Shown piece after piece: positions 25,621 to 33,451 of a stretch of 33,776 nucleotides of DNA. Within the stretch, counting starts at the first letter, position 1; every line of letters begins with the position of its first letter. Under the pieces are notes generated by a model. That model saw only the letters and a program-made list of their open reading frames with translations, was not told the DNA's origin and did no database searches. The translations under genes and the position numbers were made by a program. Source of the stretch: Methylobacillus sp. (GTDB taxonomy: Bacteria; Pseudomonadota; Gammaproteobacteria; Burkholderiales; Methylophilaceae); NCBI GenBank assembly GCA_031285185.1, contig JAITWS010000092.1, positions 1 to 33,776 of the forward strand. Direction: 5' to 3'.

Positions 25621-26790
25621 TTAGCCCAAAGTCGAAACGGCGTCACGCAGCCGTTGCAGCGCTGCCATGACTTGATGACGGGGCGCGGCGATGTTCATAC
25701 GCATGAATCCCGCGCCTTGTGCGCCGAATTGTGCGCCGGGCGAGAGTCCCAGCTTTGCGTCGCGCGTCATGAAACGTTTGAGTTCCGCGTCGTTCATGCC
25801 GAGTGCGCGGCAATCCAGCCATAAGAGATAGGTCGCCTCCGGCGCGACGAGGCGGATTTGGGGCAATTGTTCCGCGAGAAAACGCGCGGCTTCATCCCGT
25901 GTTTCGCGCAGATAAACCAGCAACGCTGTGAGCCACGGCGCGCCCGCGCGATAGGCGGCTTCAAACGCGGCCAGACTGAAGGGATTGCCGACGCTCATGT
26001 GGATCATGTCCAGCGTTTGGGCGATGGCGCGTCGGCGTTCGGCATCGGGCACGATGAGCGCGGAAAGGCCGAGTCCGGGAATGTTGAAAGTTTTGCTCGG
26101 CGCGACGGCGGTGACGATATTGGTCGCGTCGCCCGCAAGCGACGCGAGCGCGTGATGGTGAAATTCGGGATAAACGAGATCAGCATGAATTTCATCGGAG
26201 ATAATCGTCAGATCATGGCGGCGGGCGATGGCGAGAATTTGCTCCAGCTCGTCCTTGCGCCACACGCGTCCGACTGGATTGTGCGGCGAGCAGAGCAGCA
26301 GCAGACGCGCCTTGGTCGCGCAAGATTCCAGATGTCCAAAATCAAATGTGTAACGTTGTCCGTCGAATCGCAATGGATTCAACACCAACATTCTGCCCGT
26401 CTGTGTCGCAGCGGAAAAAAACGGCGCGTAAACCGGCGACTGCGCGATCACTCCCTCGCCGGGCTGCGTGAGCGCGAGCACGGTCGCGTTGATGGACGGC
26501 ACGACGCCGGGCGTGAGCAGCACCCAATCGCGTTGTATCGCCCAGCCGTGGCGCTGTTGCATCCAGCAGATGAGCGATTCATACACGCTTTCGGGCGGCA
26601 GCGTGTAGCCGTAAACGGGATGGCGGGCGCGTTCGATCAGCGCATTCGTCACGGCCTCGGGCGCGGCGAAATCCATGTCGGCCACCCACATCGGTTGCGC
26701 GTCTTCCGTGCCGAACATGTTTTGCCGCGCGGCGAATTTGAGCGCGTGCGTGGTTAGGCGCGAGATTTCCTGATCGAAATCGAAACTCAA
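25621..26790 (-). CDS. ovoB: PLP-dependent C-S lyase, predicted OvoB of ovothiol synthesis
   Basis: 389 residues of the PatB/MalY fold-type I aminotransferase class: MWVADMDFAAPEAV, SPHNPVGRVW, SDEIHADLVYP and the PLP lysine Lys233 in APSKTFNIPGLG. PatB/MalY enzymes are beta-lyases acting on cystathionine-like C-S bonds. OvoB is the member that cleaves the 5-histidylcysteine sulfoxide made by OvoA to give 5-thiohistidine. The TTG start at 26790 gives MSFDFDQ, the PatB start, and overlaps the ovoA stop (TTGA). That coupling is the main reason for calling OvoB instead of a cystathionine lyase. GTG 26805 is an alternative start. Confidence 0.82.
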   Translation of the reverse strand: MSFDFDQEISRLTTHALKFAARQNMFGTEDAQPMWVADMDFAAPEAVTNALIERARHPVYGYTLPPESVYESLICWMQQRHGWAIQRDWVLLTPGVVPSINATVLALTQPGEGVIAQSPVYAPFFSAATQTGRMLVLNPLRFDGQRYTFDFGHLESCATKARLLLLCSPHNPVGRVWRKDELEQILAIARRHDLTIISDEIHADLVYPEFHHHALASLAGDATNIVTAVAPSKTFNIPGLGLSALIVPDAERRRAIAQTLDMIHMSVGNPFSLAAFEAAYRAGAPWLTALLVYLRETRDEAARFLAEQLPQIRLVAPEATYLLWLDCRALGMNDAELKRFMTRDAKLGLSPGAQFGAQGAGFMRMNIAAPRHQVMAALQRLRDAVSTLG

Positions 26791-28895
26791 GAGATTTTTT
26801 CCCACAGCGTCACTTCGGATAGCGTGTGCTGAAATTTGCGCCGCGTTTCGCGGATCACAAACGGCACGTCGCGCGGTTTTTCCATCAGCCGGAAATGCCC
26901 GCTCAGCGCGGCTTTTAGCCCGTCCAGCGTGCTCAGGTTTTCGCCTGCCTGCTTGAATCCGCCCAGCCATTCATCGCGCGGTGTGTGTTCTTCCAGCCAG
27001 GTGTAGGGCGAGGCGATCATCAGCACGCCGCCGGGATTGAGCCGCGCGTGAACGGCGGCGAGAAATTTGCGCGGACTGTAGAGGCGATCAATCAGATTCG
27101 CGGCGAGAATGAAATCGTAACCCGTGAAATGCGGTTTGAGATTGCAGGCGTCGCCCTGAAAAAATTCCACCTTGTCGCGCGTCGCATCCAGCCCGAGTTC
27201 ATCAAGCCGCCGCTCTTTGTAGAGCACCAGCTCACCCTCGTCCGTGAGCGTGTAGCGCAACACGCCGTTCCGCGCGAGTTGCGCGCCGAGGCCGATGAAA
27301 CGCGCCGAAAAATCAATGCCGGTCACGCGCTCGAAATGTTTCGCCAGTTCAAAAGTGGCGCGACCGGCGGCGCAGCCGATGTCCAGCGCGCGGCGCATCG
27401 GTTTTCCACGCATCGCCGCAACAGCGATCCGGGCGAGCGTTTGCGAAAAATTGGGGACTTCAAAATAGGTGTCACCGTAGTGAAATTCCGCGTATTCCGA
27501 CAGCAATTTGTCGGTTTCGTAATGCGACGCGGGAGTCGCTTCCGGCAGCGCGGCATCCGAAATCACATAGCGAAATCCCGCGTGCTGGAAGAAGTGGCGG
27601 CGGAAGGCGTAACGCGCGCTTTTCAGCGCCTCGTCGCCGCATGAAATCCACGAACCGCCCTTGATGAGATTGTGGCGGTCGTCGAACGTGGGCACGGTGA
27701 AATCATCGTACAGCGGATGCACGCGAAAACCGTCGAAGGGATAAATCGGCGTCTCCGTCCACTGCCACACATTGCCGACCACATCGTAAAAATCGCCATG
27801 ACGAAATTGCGTCACGGGGCAGGAAGAAGCGTAATGATCGAGATGCAGATTGGCCTCCGCGCGGCGATCATGCGGCACTTCGGCGAGACCGGAGACTTCG
27901 TACAAGCGCACCCATTCATCCTCGGTCGGCAAGCGCACCGGCAAGCCGGTTTGCGCCTTCTTCCAATTGCAGAACGCCTTGGCCTCGTGATAATTAACCT
28001 CCGCCGGCCAATCCCACGGCATCGCCACCTCTTCCGTCATCAAGCGCAAACGCCAGCCGTCGCCGTCGGGAATCCAGAAAGTCGGATGCGCGGCTTGCGC
28101 GTAATTTTTCCATGCGCGGCCTTCGTCCTCCCAAACATCGTCGTCGCCATACGCGCCCGCTTCGACAAATTCGAGAAATTCGCGGTTGCTGACCAGATAA
28201 CGCGCCGCCTGAAACGCCGCCACCTCCGCCGTGTGGCGACCATATTCGTTATCCCAGCCATAGGTCGCATCCGTCTTGCCGAGCGCGACTTTTCCGGCGG
28301 GAATTTGCACCGGCGCATTGGTCGGCGCCTCCCCACTCAAGGGACAAGGCCGCCAGTCGGGATGCGGTTTCACATAATGCAACGCATGTTGGCGGATCAA
28401 CACGGACGAAGTTTCGAGATGGATGCGCTCGTGCTCAATGCCCATCAAAATCGGCCACCACGGATGATCCCAATGGATGGGCAATTCCAGCGGCAAGGTG
28501 GCGATGAGATCGTCAATTATGCGCCGCGCCTCGTCGCGATAAGCACGCACTTCCGCGACAGTCGGCCAGTTGTAATTCGTCTCGTCGAGATCGTCCCAGC
28601 TCATCTCGTCCACGCCAATCGCGAACATGGATTCAAACGACGGATTGACACGCCGCGTCACAAGACCCGCCAGCACCAGCTTGTTGATGAAAAACGTCGC
28701 GGTATGGCCGAAATAAAAAATCAGCGGATGCCGCAAGGCAATCGGTTTGCGGTAATACGCCTCATCGCTCGCCAGCGTCTCGAACAACTGCTCGTAACGG
28801 TCGAAAGTCGCATGAAAATAATCGCGGATTTCCTGACGCTTGCCCGCCGCATCCGCGCCGTCCAGCCCCGGCGTCCGGTTGAATAAATCTTTCAT
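26787..28895 (-). CDS. ovoA: OvoA, 5-histidylcysteine sulfoxide synthase fused to a methyltransferase
   Basis: 702 residues, the usual OvoA length. An N-terminal DinB-like domain carries the iron ligands: His64 in FYFGH, and His155 and His159 in HERIHLET. The central FGE-sulfatase-like domain includes VRLPTEDEW, DVVGNVWQWTE, LIKGGSWISCG and RRHFFQHAGFRYV. The C-terminal SAM methyltransferase domain (from about 490) has RALDIGCAAGRATFELA. The enzyme joins cysteine to C5 of histidine with O2 and later N-methylates 5-thiohistidine to ovothiol A. The C-terminal methyltransferase distinguishes it from EgtB. I start at ATG 28895, where family similarity begins (MKDLFNRTPGLDG). Confidence 0.92.
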   Translation of the reverse strand: MKDLFNRTPGLDGADAAGKRQEIRDYFHATFDRYEQLFETLASDEAYYRKPIALRHPLIFYFGHTATFFINKLVLAGLVTRRVNPSFESMFAIGVDEMSWDDLDETNYNWPTVAEVRAYRDEARRIIDDLIATLPLELPIHWDHPWWPILMGIEHERIHLETSSVLIRQHALHYVKPHPDWRPCPLSGEAPTNAPVQIPAGKVALGKTDATYGWDNEYGRHTAEVAAFQAARYLVSNREFLEFVEAGAYGDDDVWEDEGRAWKNYAQAAHPTFWIPDGDGWRLRLMTEEVAMPWDWPAEVNYHEAKAFCNWKKAQTGLPVRLPTEDEWVRLYEVSGLAEVPHDRRAEANLHLDHYASSCPVTQFRHGDFYDVVGNVWQWTETPIYPFDGFRVHPLYDDFTVPTFDDRHNLIKGGSWISCGDEALKSARYAFRRHFFQHAGFRYVISDAALPEATPASHYETDKLLSEYAEFHYGDTYFEVPNFSQTLARIAVAAMRGKPMRRALDIGCAAGRATFELAKHFERVTGIDFSARFIGLGAQLARNGVLRYTLTDEGELVLYKERRLDELGLDATRDKVEFFQGDACNLKPHFTGYDFILAANLIDRLYSPRKFLAAVHARLNPGGVLMIASPYTWLEEHTPRDEWLGGFKQAGENLSTLDGLKAALSGHFRLMEKPRDVPFVIRETRRKFQHTLSEVTLWEKIS

Positions 28896-28934
28896 GCCCG
28901 CCAGCTTAACCCCGTCCCAAACAACGCGCAAACA

Positions 28935-28964
28935 AAAACGGCTCGCATCGCTGCGAGCCGTTTT
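28935..28964 (-). terminator. Intrinsic terminator downstream of the tRNA(CAU)
   Basis: AAAACGGCTCGCA/TGCGAGCCGTTTT, a 13-bp perfect stem with a 4-nt loop. The minus strand continues with T-rich bases. It separates the tRNA from ovoA, and could also work in the plus direction. Confidence 0.85.
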
Positions 28965-28970
28965 ATCGGA

Positions 28971-29047
28971 TGGTGGTGATGGGGGGACTTGAACCCTCGA
29001 CCTATGGATTATGAATCCATCGCTCTAACCGGCTGAGCTACATCACC
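28971..29047 (-). tRNA. tRNA with CAU anticodon (probably elongator tRNA-Met)
   Basis: A 77-nt cloverleaf. The acceptor is GGTGATG/CATCACC, the D-arm GCTCAGCCGGTTAGAGC, the anticodon arm ATGGA-TTCATAA-TCCAT and the T-arm GAGGGTTCAAGTCCCCC, with an encoded ACCA 3' end. It is not an initiator because the first pair is G-C. A CAU anticodon can also be tRNA-Ile2 after TilS modification, and I cannot fully separate the two by eye. Confidence 0.93.
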
Positions 29048-29062
29048 GCAAAAAAGTCCGCT

Positions 29063-29091
29063 ATTTTATTTTTTTGGGGGCGGAATGTCAA
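29063..29091 (-). promoter_or_regulatory. Strong sigma-70 promoter of the tRNA(CAU)
   Basis: TTGACA (29086-29091), a 17-bp spacer and TAAAAT (29063-29068), followed by a GC-rich discriminator (AGCGGAC) of the type found at growth-rate-controlled stable RNA promoters. The predicted start is about 9 nt before the mature tRNA end. Confidence 0.8.
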
Positions 29092-29127
29092 AGAAAGACA
29101 ACTTCTGTTTTTGAAAACGCACTGGTT

Positions 29128-29520
29128 TCAGGCGACCACCAGTTCTTCGTCAGGCAGCCGCAATCTGTAAGGTTGAATCAGCACTTCGGCGGGCAGATTC
29201 AAACCCGCGGCCAGTTTGCGTATCATTTCCAGCGTCAGCGGACGCACACGATTCAGGATGTCCGATACCCGTCCGCGCGGGCCGATGTAAGGCTCCAGAT
29301 CTTTACGAGTCAACTCGCGCGCCTCCATGACGTGATACAGAAAATCAACGGGATCGGGGTCGGCAATCGGGAAATGCACGCGCTCGTATTGCTCGATCAG
29401 CAAAGTCAGCACATCCAGTTGGTCGGCCTCCGGCGATCCATCGGTCGCGCTCCACAGACGATCTACTTCGGCCAGCGCCGTCTGGTAATCCTTTTTGGTG
29501 CGAATCAGCCTGAGTTCCAT
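29128..29520 (-). CDS. higA: HigA-type antitoxin
   Basis: 130 residues. The N-terminal part (IRTKKDYQTALAEVDRLWSA) is the neutralising helix region of the E. coli HigA group. The C-terminal HTH reads ELTRKDLEPYIGPRGRVSDILNRVRPLTLEMIRKLAAGLNL. It should bind HigB and repress its own operon. The start ATG 29520 has GGAG six bases upstream. It is preceded by higB, with 10 bp between, the toxin-first order typical of hig modules. Confidence 0.9.
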   Translation of the reverse strand: MELRLIRTKKDYQTALAEVDRLWSATDGSPEADQLDVLTLLIEQYERVHFPIADPDPVDFLYHVMEARELTRKDLEPYIGPRGRVSDILNRVRPLTLEMIRKLAAGLNLPAEVLIQPYRLRLPDEELVVA

Positions 29521-29530
29521 ATCGGCTCCT

Positions 29531-29824
29531 TCAAATCGTCTCAACGTCTATTTTGTCGTACTGGCGATGTGTGCCGATGAAGCGGACATACATCAATCCC
29601 TTTTCGTAACGTATCGCCACGACCAGACGATAATCATTGCCCTTGATGTTGAGCACCACGCGGCCATTTCCAACAAAACTGGCGTTTCGGTAGGCGGCTT
29701 TGATATCCGCCGGAGTTTTCCAGATTGCCCGGCTTGCCAGGGCGTACCACGAGCGCAACGGCATTTCGGCATCGGGATGGGATTCCCAAAACGTTCGCAA
29801 GGTGGAAAAAGCGAAGATACGCAT
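29531..29824 (-). CDS. higB: HigB-type mRNA interferase toxin
   Basis: 97 residues of the HigB_toxin family (RelE-like fold). It begins MRIFAFSTLRTFWESHPDAE. Further family blocks are WKTPADIKAAYRNASFVGNGRVVLNI and YRLVVAIRYEKGLMYVRFIGTHRQYDKID. It cleaves mRNA at the ribosome. The family start is ATG 29824. The -10 element ends only five bases before this ATG and there is no Shine-Dalgarno, so the toxin message may be leaderless while higA has a good ribosome site. The frame is intact. Confidence 0.92.
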   Translation of the reverse strand: MRIFAFSTLRTFWESHPDAEMPLRSWYALASRAIWKTPADIKAAYRNASFVGNGRVVLNIKGNDYRLVVAIRYEKGLMYVRFIGTHRQYDKIDVETI

Positions 29825-29829
29825 GACGC

Positions 29830-29858
29830 ACTTTAGCACGATACCAAAACGGTATCAA
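29830..29858 (-). promoter_or_regulatory. higBA promoter with palindromic operator in its spacer
   Basis: TTGATA (29853-29858), a 17-bp spacer and TAAAGT (29830-29835). The perfect inverted repeat GATACC-N5-GGTATC (29840-29856) fills most of the spacer and overlaps the -35. It is the likely HigA operator, allowing autorepression. Confidence 0.72.
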
Positions 29859-29871
29859 TCAGAAATGCAGT

Positions 29872-30957
29872 TTACGAACTAAACAAAAAATTCATCACAT
29901 CCCCGTCCTGCACGATGTAGTCCTTGCCTTCGGCGCGCATTTTTCCGGCTTCCTTGGCGCCGTGTTCGCCGTGGTGGGCGATGAAATCGTCGAAGGCGAT
30001 GGTTTGGGCGCGGATGAAGCCTTTTTCGAAATCGGTGTGGATGACGCCGGCGGCTTGTAGCGCGGTGTCGCCTTTGTGTATGGTCCAGGCGCGGACTTCT
30101 TTCACGCCTGCGGTGAAGTAGGTTTGCAGGCCGAGCAGATCGTAGGCGGCGCGGATGACGCGGTTGAGGCCGGGTTCGGCCAAGCCCATTTCTTCGAGGA
30201 ACATGGCTTTGTCGGCATCGTCGAGATCGGCGATTTCGGATTCTATTTTGGCGCAGATGGCGACGACGGGCGCGCCTTCCTTTTTCGCCAGCGCTTCGAT
30301 TTTGGCGAGCAGCGGATTGTTTTCAAAACCGTTTTCCTCGACATTGGCGAGGTACATGACGGGTTTCACGGTGATGAGGCAAAGCGGCTTGATGAGTTGC
30401 AACTGGTCTTTGTCCAGATTCAGCGTGCGTACCGGCAGACCCTGATCGAGATGCTTCTGTATTTTTTCCAGCAGCGCGCACAGGACGATAGCTTCCTTGT
30501 CGCCGGATTTGGCTTTTTTGCTTTCGCGCGCAATGGCTTTTTCCACGGTTTCCAGATCGGCGAGCGCAAGTTCGGTGTTGATGACTTCCACATCGGCAAG
30601 CGGATCAATTTTGCCCGCGACGTGGACGATGTTGCCGTCCTCGAAGCAGCGCACGACATGGGCGATGGCATCGGTTTCGCGGATGTTGGCGAGGAATTTG
30701 TTGCCCAATCCTTCGCCTTTGGACGCGCCCGCGACCAAACCCGCGATGTCAACAAATTCGACGATGGCGGGCTGGATTTTCTGCGGGTTGACGATGCCGG
30801 AGAGCGCGGCCAGACGCGCGTCCGGCACTTCCACGATGCCGACATTCGGCTCTATGGTGCAGAACGGATAATTGGCGGCTTCGATGCCCGCGCGGGTGAT
30901 GGCGTTGAACAGGGTGGATTTGCCGACATTCGGCAATCCGACGATTCCGCATTTCAT
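29872..30957 (-). CDS. ychF: YchF/Ola1 P-loop ATPase
   Basis: 361 residues. The N-terminus [21 protein letters not shown] is the family start. Further motifs are [31 protein letters not shown] and LANVEENG. The C-terminal TGS domain has [17 protein letters not shown], then [16 protein letters not shown]. YchF prefers ATP to GTP and associates with ribosomes. The start ATG 30957 overlaps the pth stop (ATGA), the conserved pth-ychF pair. Longer in-frame starts upstream are shadows of pth. Confidence 0.97.
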   Translation of the reverse strand: MKCGIVGLPNVGKSTLFNAITRAGIEAANYPFCTIEPNVGIVEVPDARLAALSGIVNPQKIQPAIVEFVDIAGLVAGASKGEGLGNKFLANIRETDAIAHVVRCFEDGNIVHVAGKIDPLADVEVINTELALADLETVEKAIARESKKAKSGDKEAIVLCALLEKIQKHLDQGLPVRTLNLDKDQLQLIKPLCLITVKPVMYLANVEENGFENNPLLAKIEALAKKEGAPVVAICAKIESEIADLDDADKAMFLEEMGLAEPGLNRVIRAAYDLLGLQTYFTAGVKEVRAWTIHKGDTALQAAGVIHTDFEKGFIRAQTIAFDDFIAHHGEHGAKEAGKMRAEGKDYIVQDGDVMNFLFSS

Positions 30958-31538
30958 GTTTTTTCCTTTGTATGCAATTTGAGCATGGCCGCTTCCATGT
31001 CGCCTGCGAGCAGGAGCGGAAGCAGCGCGATGCTGTCGGCGATGTTGTCCTGAATCAGATTGGCCTCGTCGCGGCCTGGTTCGTGCAGCACGAAATTGAC
31101 CACGGCGTGCCGGTCGCCCGGATGGCCGATGCCGAGGCGCAAGCGCCAATAATCCTGCGTGCCGAGTTGGGCGGAAATATCCTTCAAACCGTTGTGTCCG
31201 CCATTGCCGCCGCCTTTTTTGAGCTTGGCGGTTCCGGGCGGCAGATCAAGTTCGTCGTGGATGATGAGGATTTCTTCCGGCGCGATTTTGTAAAACCGCG
31301 CGAGCGCGGCCACGGAGCGGCCACTCGCGTTCATGAACGTGGTCGGCTGCAACAGCCATGCTTCATGGTTGCCGCATTTCATGCGCCCGGCGAGGCCGAA
31401 AAATTTCGGTTCCGCCGCGAGCCGCGCGCCCTGCGCGCGCGCAAGCTCGTCTATCCACCAGAAACCGGCGTTGTGCCGGGTGGCTTCGTATTGCAGGCCG
31501 GGGTTGCCGAGGCCGACGAACAGGCGAATCGCGGTCAT
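30954..31538 (-). CDS. pth: Peptidyl-tRNA hydrolase
   Basis: 194 residues. Pth frees tRNA from peptidyl-tRNA dropped by ribosomes. N-terminal [24 protein letters not shown] contains the catalytic His. [45 protein letters not shown] and [11 protein letters not shown] are all family blocks. Co-transcribed with ychF. Its ATG follows the rplY terminator by about 20 bp. Confidence 0.97.
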   Translation of the reverse strand: MTAIRLFVGLGNPGLQYEATRHNAGFWWIDELARAQGARLAAEPKFFGLAGRMKCGNHEAWLLQPTTFMNASGRSVAALARFYKIAPEEILIIHDELDLPPGTAKLKKGGGNGGHNGLKDISAQLGTQDYWRLRLGIGHPGDRHAVVNFVLHEPGRDEANLIQDNIADSIALLPLLLAGDMEAAMLKLHTKEKT

Positions 31539-31555
31539 GCGTCAGGAATCCATAA

Positions 31556-31592
31556 GTAAAAACGCGCGTTTCGGATGACCGCAACGCGCGTT
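31556..31592 (-). terminator. Terminator between rplY and pth
   Basis: Two copies of the palindrome AACGCGCGTT (31561-31570 and 31583-31592) form a 10-bp stem with a 12-nt loop. TTTTTAC follows on the minus strand. Confidence 0.78.
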
Positions 31593-31611
31593 GATTTTGC
31601 CAGCCGACGGA

Positions 31612-32259
31612 TCAGCCTTCGGCTTTGGGAGCCGCAGTCGGAGCCGCTTCGCCCGCTGCGGGCGCGGCGGCTTCTTCCTCGTCTGCTCCGCCGCGCGGAA
31701 CCGGGAGGGAAACGACCGCCGCATCCGCGCCGTGCGCGAGCTGCGCGAATTCGACGCCTTCCGGCAGCGTGACTTGCGACAGGTGGATGGTTTGGCCGAG
31801 TTCCAGCGCGCCCAGATCAACCTCGATAAATTCGGGCAGATTTTTCGGCAGACAGGTGATTTCGACTTCGGTCATCACATGGTTGACGATGCCGTGACCC
31901 AGCTTCACGCCCGGCGCGGTGTCCTGGTTGATGAAGTGGAACGGAATCTTCACATGGATCTTCTCGGTGGCGCTCACGCGCTGAAAATCTATGTGCTGGA
32001 TTTCGCTGCGTACCGGGTGCATCTGGTAATCACGCAGCAGCACTTGTTCCTTCTTGCCGTCCAGATTGAGATTCAAAATGGAGGCGTGGAAGGCTTCGTG
32101 GCGGAATTGCAGAAACAGTTCCCTGTGGTTCAGCTCGATGCTGACGGCGTTTTTGCCCGCACCGTAAACGATGCCGGGAACGGTTCCCGCGCGACGCAGA
32201 CGGCGGCTCGCACCCGTACCTTGCGCTTCGCGCTTTTTGGCGTTGATTTCGATTTGCAT
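31612..32259 (-). CDS. rplY: Ribosomal protein bL25, long (Ctc/TL5) form
   Basis: 215 residues. The N-terminal 5S-rRNA-binding L25 domain starts MQIEINAKKREAQGTGASRRLRRAGTVPGIVYG, and includes VLLRDYQMHPVRSEIQHIDF. The C-terminal TL5 beta domain has FHFINQDTAPGVKLG and ITCLPKNLPEFIEVDL, then an Ala/Glu/Pro-rich tail. E. coli has only the short form; the long form is usual in betaproteobacteria. The start ATG 32259 has CAGGAG upstream. It follows prs after 86 bp. Confidence 0.95.
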   Translation of the reverse strand: MQIEINAKKREAQGTGASRRLRRAGTVPGIVYGAGKNAVSIELNHRELFLQFRHEAFHASILNLNLDGKKEQVLLRDYQMHPVRSEIQHIDFQRVSATEKIHVKIPFHFINQDTAPGVKLGHGIVNHVMTEVEITCLPKNLPEFIEVDLGALELGQTIHLSQVTLPEGVEFAQLAHGADAAVVSLPVPRGGADEEEAAAPAAGEAAPTAAPKAEG

Positions 32260-32345
32260 ATTTAACTCCTGATGGTTGAAAAGTCGCCCGCGACCAGGCG
32301 GCACTCATTCGTTTCCAGCCTCGGGCTAAAAACAGAATTCTTTAT

Positions 32346-33299
32346 TTATTCCGTAAACAACGAACTGACCGAATCCTCGCGGCTGATGCGGCGTATGGTT
32401 TCGGCCAGAATTTCCGCGCAACTCAGTTGGCGTATCTTGGCGCTCGCGGTCGCATCGGCGCGCAGCGGGATGGTGTTGGTTACCACCAATTCGTCCAGAT
32501 GCGAATGGTTGATGCGTTCCACCGCCGAGCCGGAAAGCACCGGATGCGTGCAGTAGGCGAGGACTTTTTCCGCGCCCTGTTCCTTCAACGCATTGGCCGC
32601 CTCGCACAGCGTGTTGGCGGTATCCACCATGTCGTCCATGATGATGCAGGTGCGTCCCTGCACTTCGCCGATGATGTGCATCACCTTGGCGATGTTGGCC
32701 TTGGGACGGCGCTTGTCTATGATCGCGAGATCGGCGTTCAATTGTTTCGCCAGCGCGCGCGCGCGCACCACGCCGCCGACATCGGGCGACACCACGACCA
32801 GATTCGGGTAGTTGTGCTTCGCCCACACATCGCCGAGCAAAATGGGCGTGGCGTAGATGTTGTCCACCGGAATGTCGAAAAATCCCTGAATCTGATCCGA
32901 GTGCAAATCCATCGTCAGCACGCGATCAACGCCCACGCTGGTGAGCATGTTGGCGACGATCTTGGCGGTGATCGCCACACGCGCGGAACGCGGGCGGCGA
33001 TCCTGGCGGGAATAACCGAAATAAGGAATCGCGGCGGTGATGCGGGCGGCGGAAGAGCGGCGCAAGGCATCCGCCATGACCATCACTTCCATGAGATTGT
33101 CGTTGGTCGGCGCGCTGGTGGATTGCAACACGAACACGTCCTTGCCGCGCACGTTTTCGAGCAGCTCCACCATCACCTCGCCGTCGCTGAAACGGCCAAC
33201 GGTGGCGCGGCCTATGCTGATGCCGAGGTGCGAGACCACTTCTTCGGCAAGCGGGAGATTCGCATTGCCGGTAAACACCATCATTTCGCCGTAGGCCAA
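32346..33299 (-). CDS. prs: Ribose-phosphate pyrophosphokinase
   Basis: 317 residues. It makes PRPP from ribose 5-phosphate and ATP for nucleotide, His and Trp synthesis. Motifs are [70 protein letters not shown] and the PRPP loop [14 protein letters not shown]. The TTG start at 33299 gives [12 protein letters not shown] as in relatives, and AAGGA lies nine bases upstream. ATG 33284 has no ribosome site. The gene lies between tRNA-Gln and rplY. Confidence 0.96.
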   Translation of the reverse strand: MAYGEMMVFTGNANLPLAEEVVSHLGISIGRATVGRFSDGEVMVELLENVRGKDVFVLQSTSAPTNDNLMEVMVMADALRRSSAARITAAIPYFGYSRQDRRPRSARVAITAKIVANMLTSVGVDRVLTMDLHSDQIQGFFDIPVDNIYATPILLGDVWAKHNYPNLVVVSPDVGGVVRARALAKQLNADLAIIDKRRPKANIAKVMHIIGEVQGRTCIIMDDMVDTANTLCEAANALKEQGAEKVLAYCTHPVLSGSAVERINHSHLDELVVTNTIPLRADATASAKIRQLSCAEILAETIRRISREDSVSSLFTE

Positions 33300-33330
33300 G
33301 ACCGGGTTCCTTTTTTAAGGGACATCTCAA

Positions 33331-33361
33331 AAATGAAAAAAGCGTGCATCGCCTACACGCT
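33331..33361 (-). terminator. Terminator or attenuator between tRNA-Gln and prs
   Basis: AGCGTG (33341-33346) pairs with CACGCT (33356-33361) across a 9-nt loop, and TTTTTCATTT follows on the minus strand. It would stop most tRNA-Gln transcripts before prs. Confidence 0.6.
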
Positions 33362-33374
33362 CGTTTTTCTTGTT

Positions 33375-33451
33375 TGGCTGGGGAGGAAGGATTCGAACCT
33401 TCGCATGCCGGAATCAAAATCCGGTGCCTTAACCAGCTTGGCGACTCCCCA
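33375..33451 (-). tRNA. tRNA-Gln (UUG anticodon)
   Basis: A 77-nt cloverleaf. The acceptor is TGGGGAG/CTCCCCA with discriminator G and encoded CCA. The anticodon arm is CCGGA-TTTTGAT-TCCGG (anticodon TTG), and the T-arm is GAAGGTTCGAATCCTTC. The unpaired-like U1-A72 is typical of tRNA-Gln. The first 23 nt of the tRNA are also the 3' end of the ispE reading frame. Confidence 0.96.

Noticed and set aside
28971..29872. higBA region as a mobile island integrated at the tRNA gene
   Set aside because: No integrase and no repeated tRNA 3' end was found. The genes lie on the 5' side of the tRNA, whereas islands usually attach at the 3' end.
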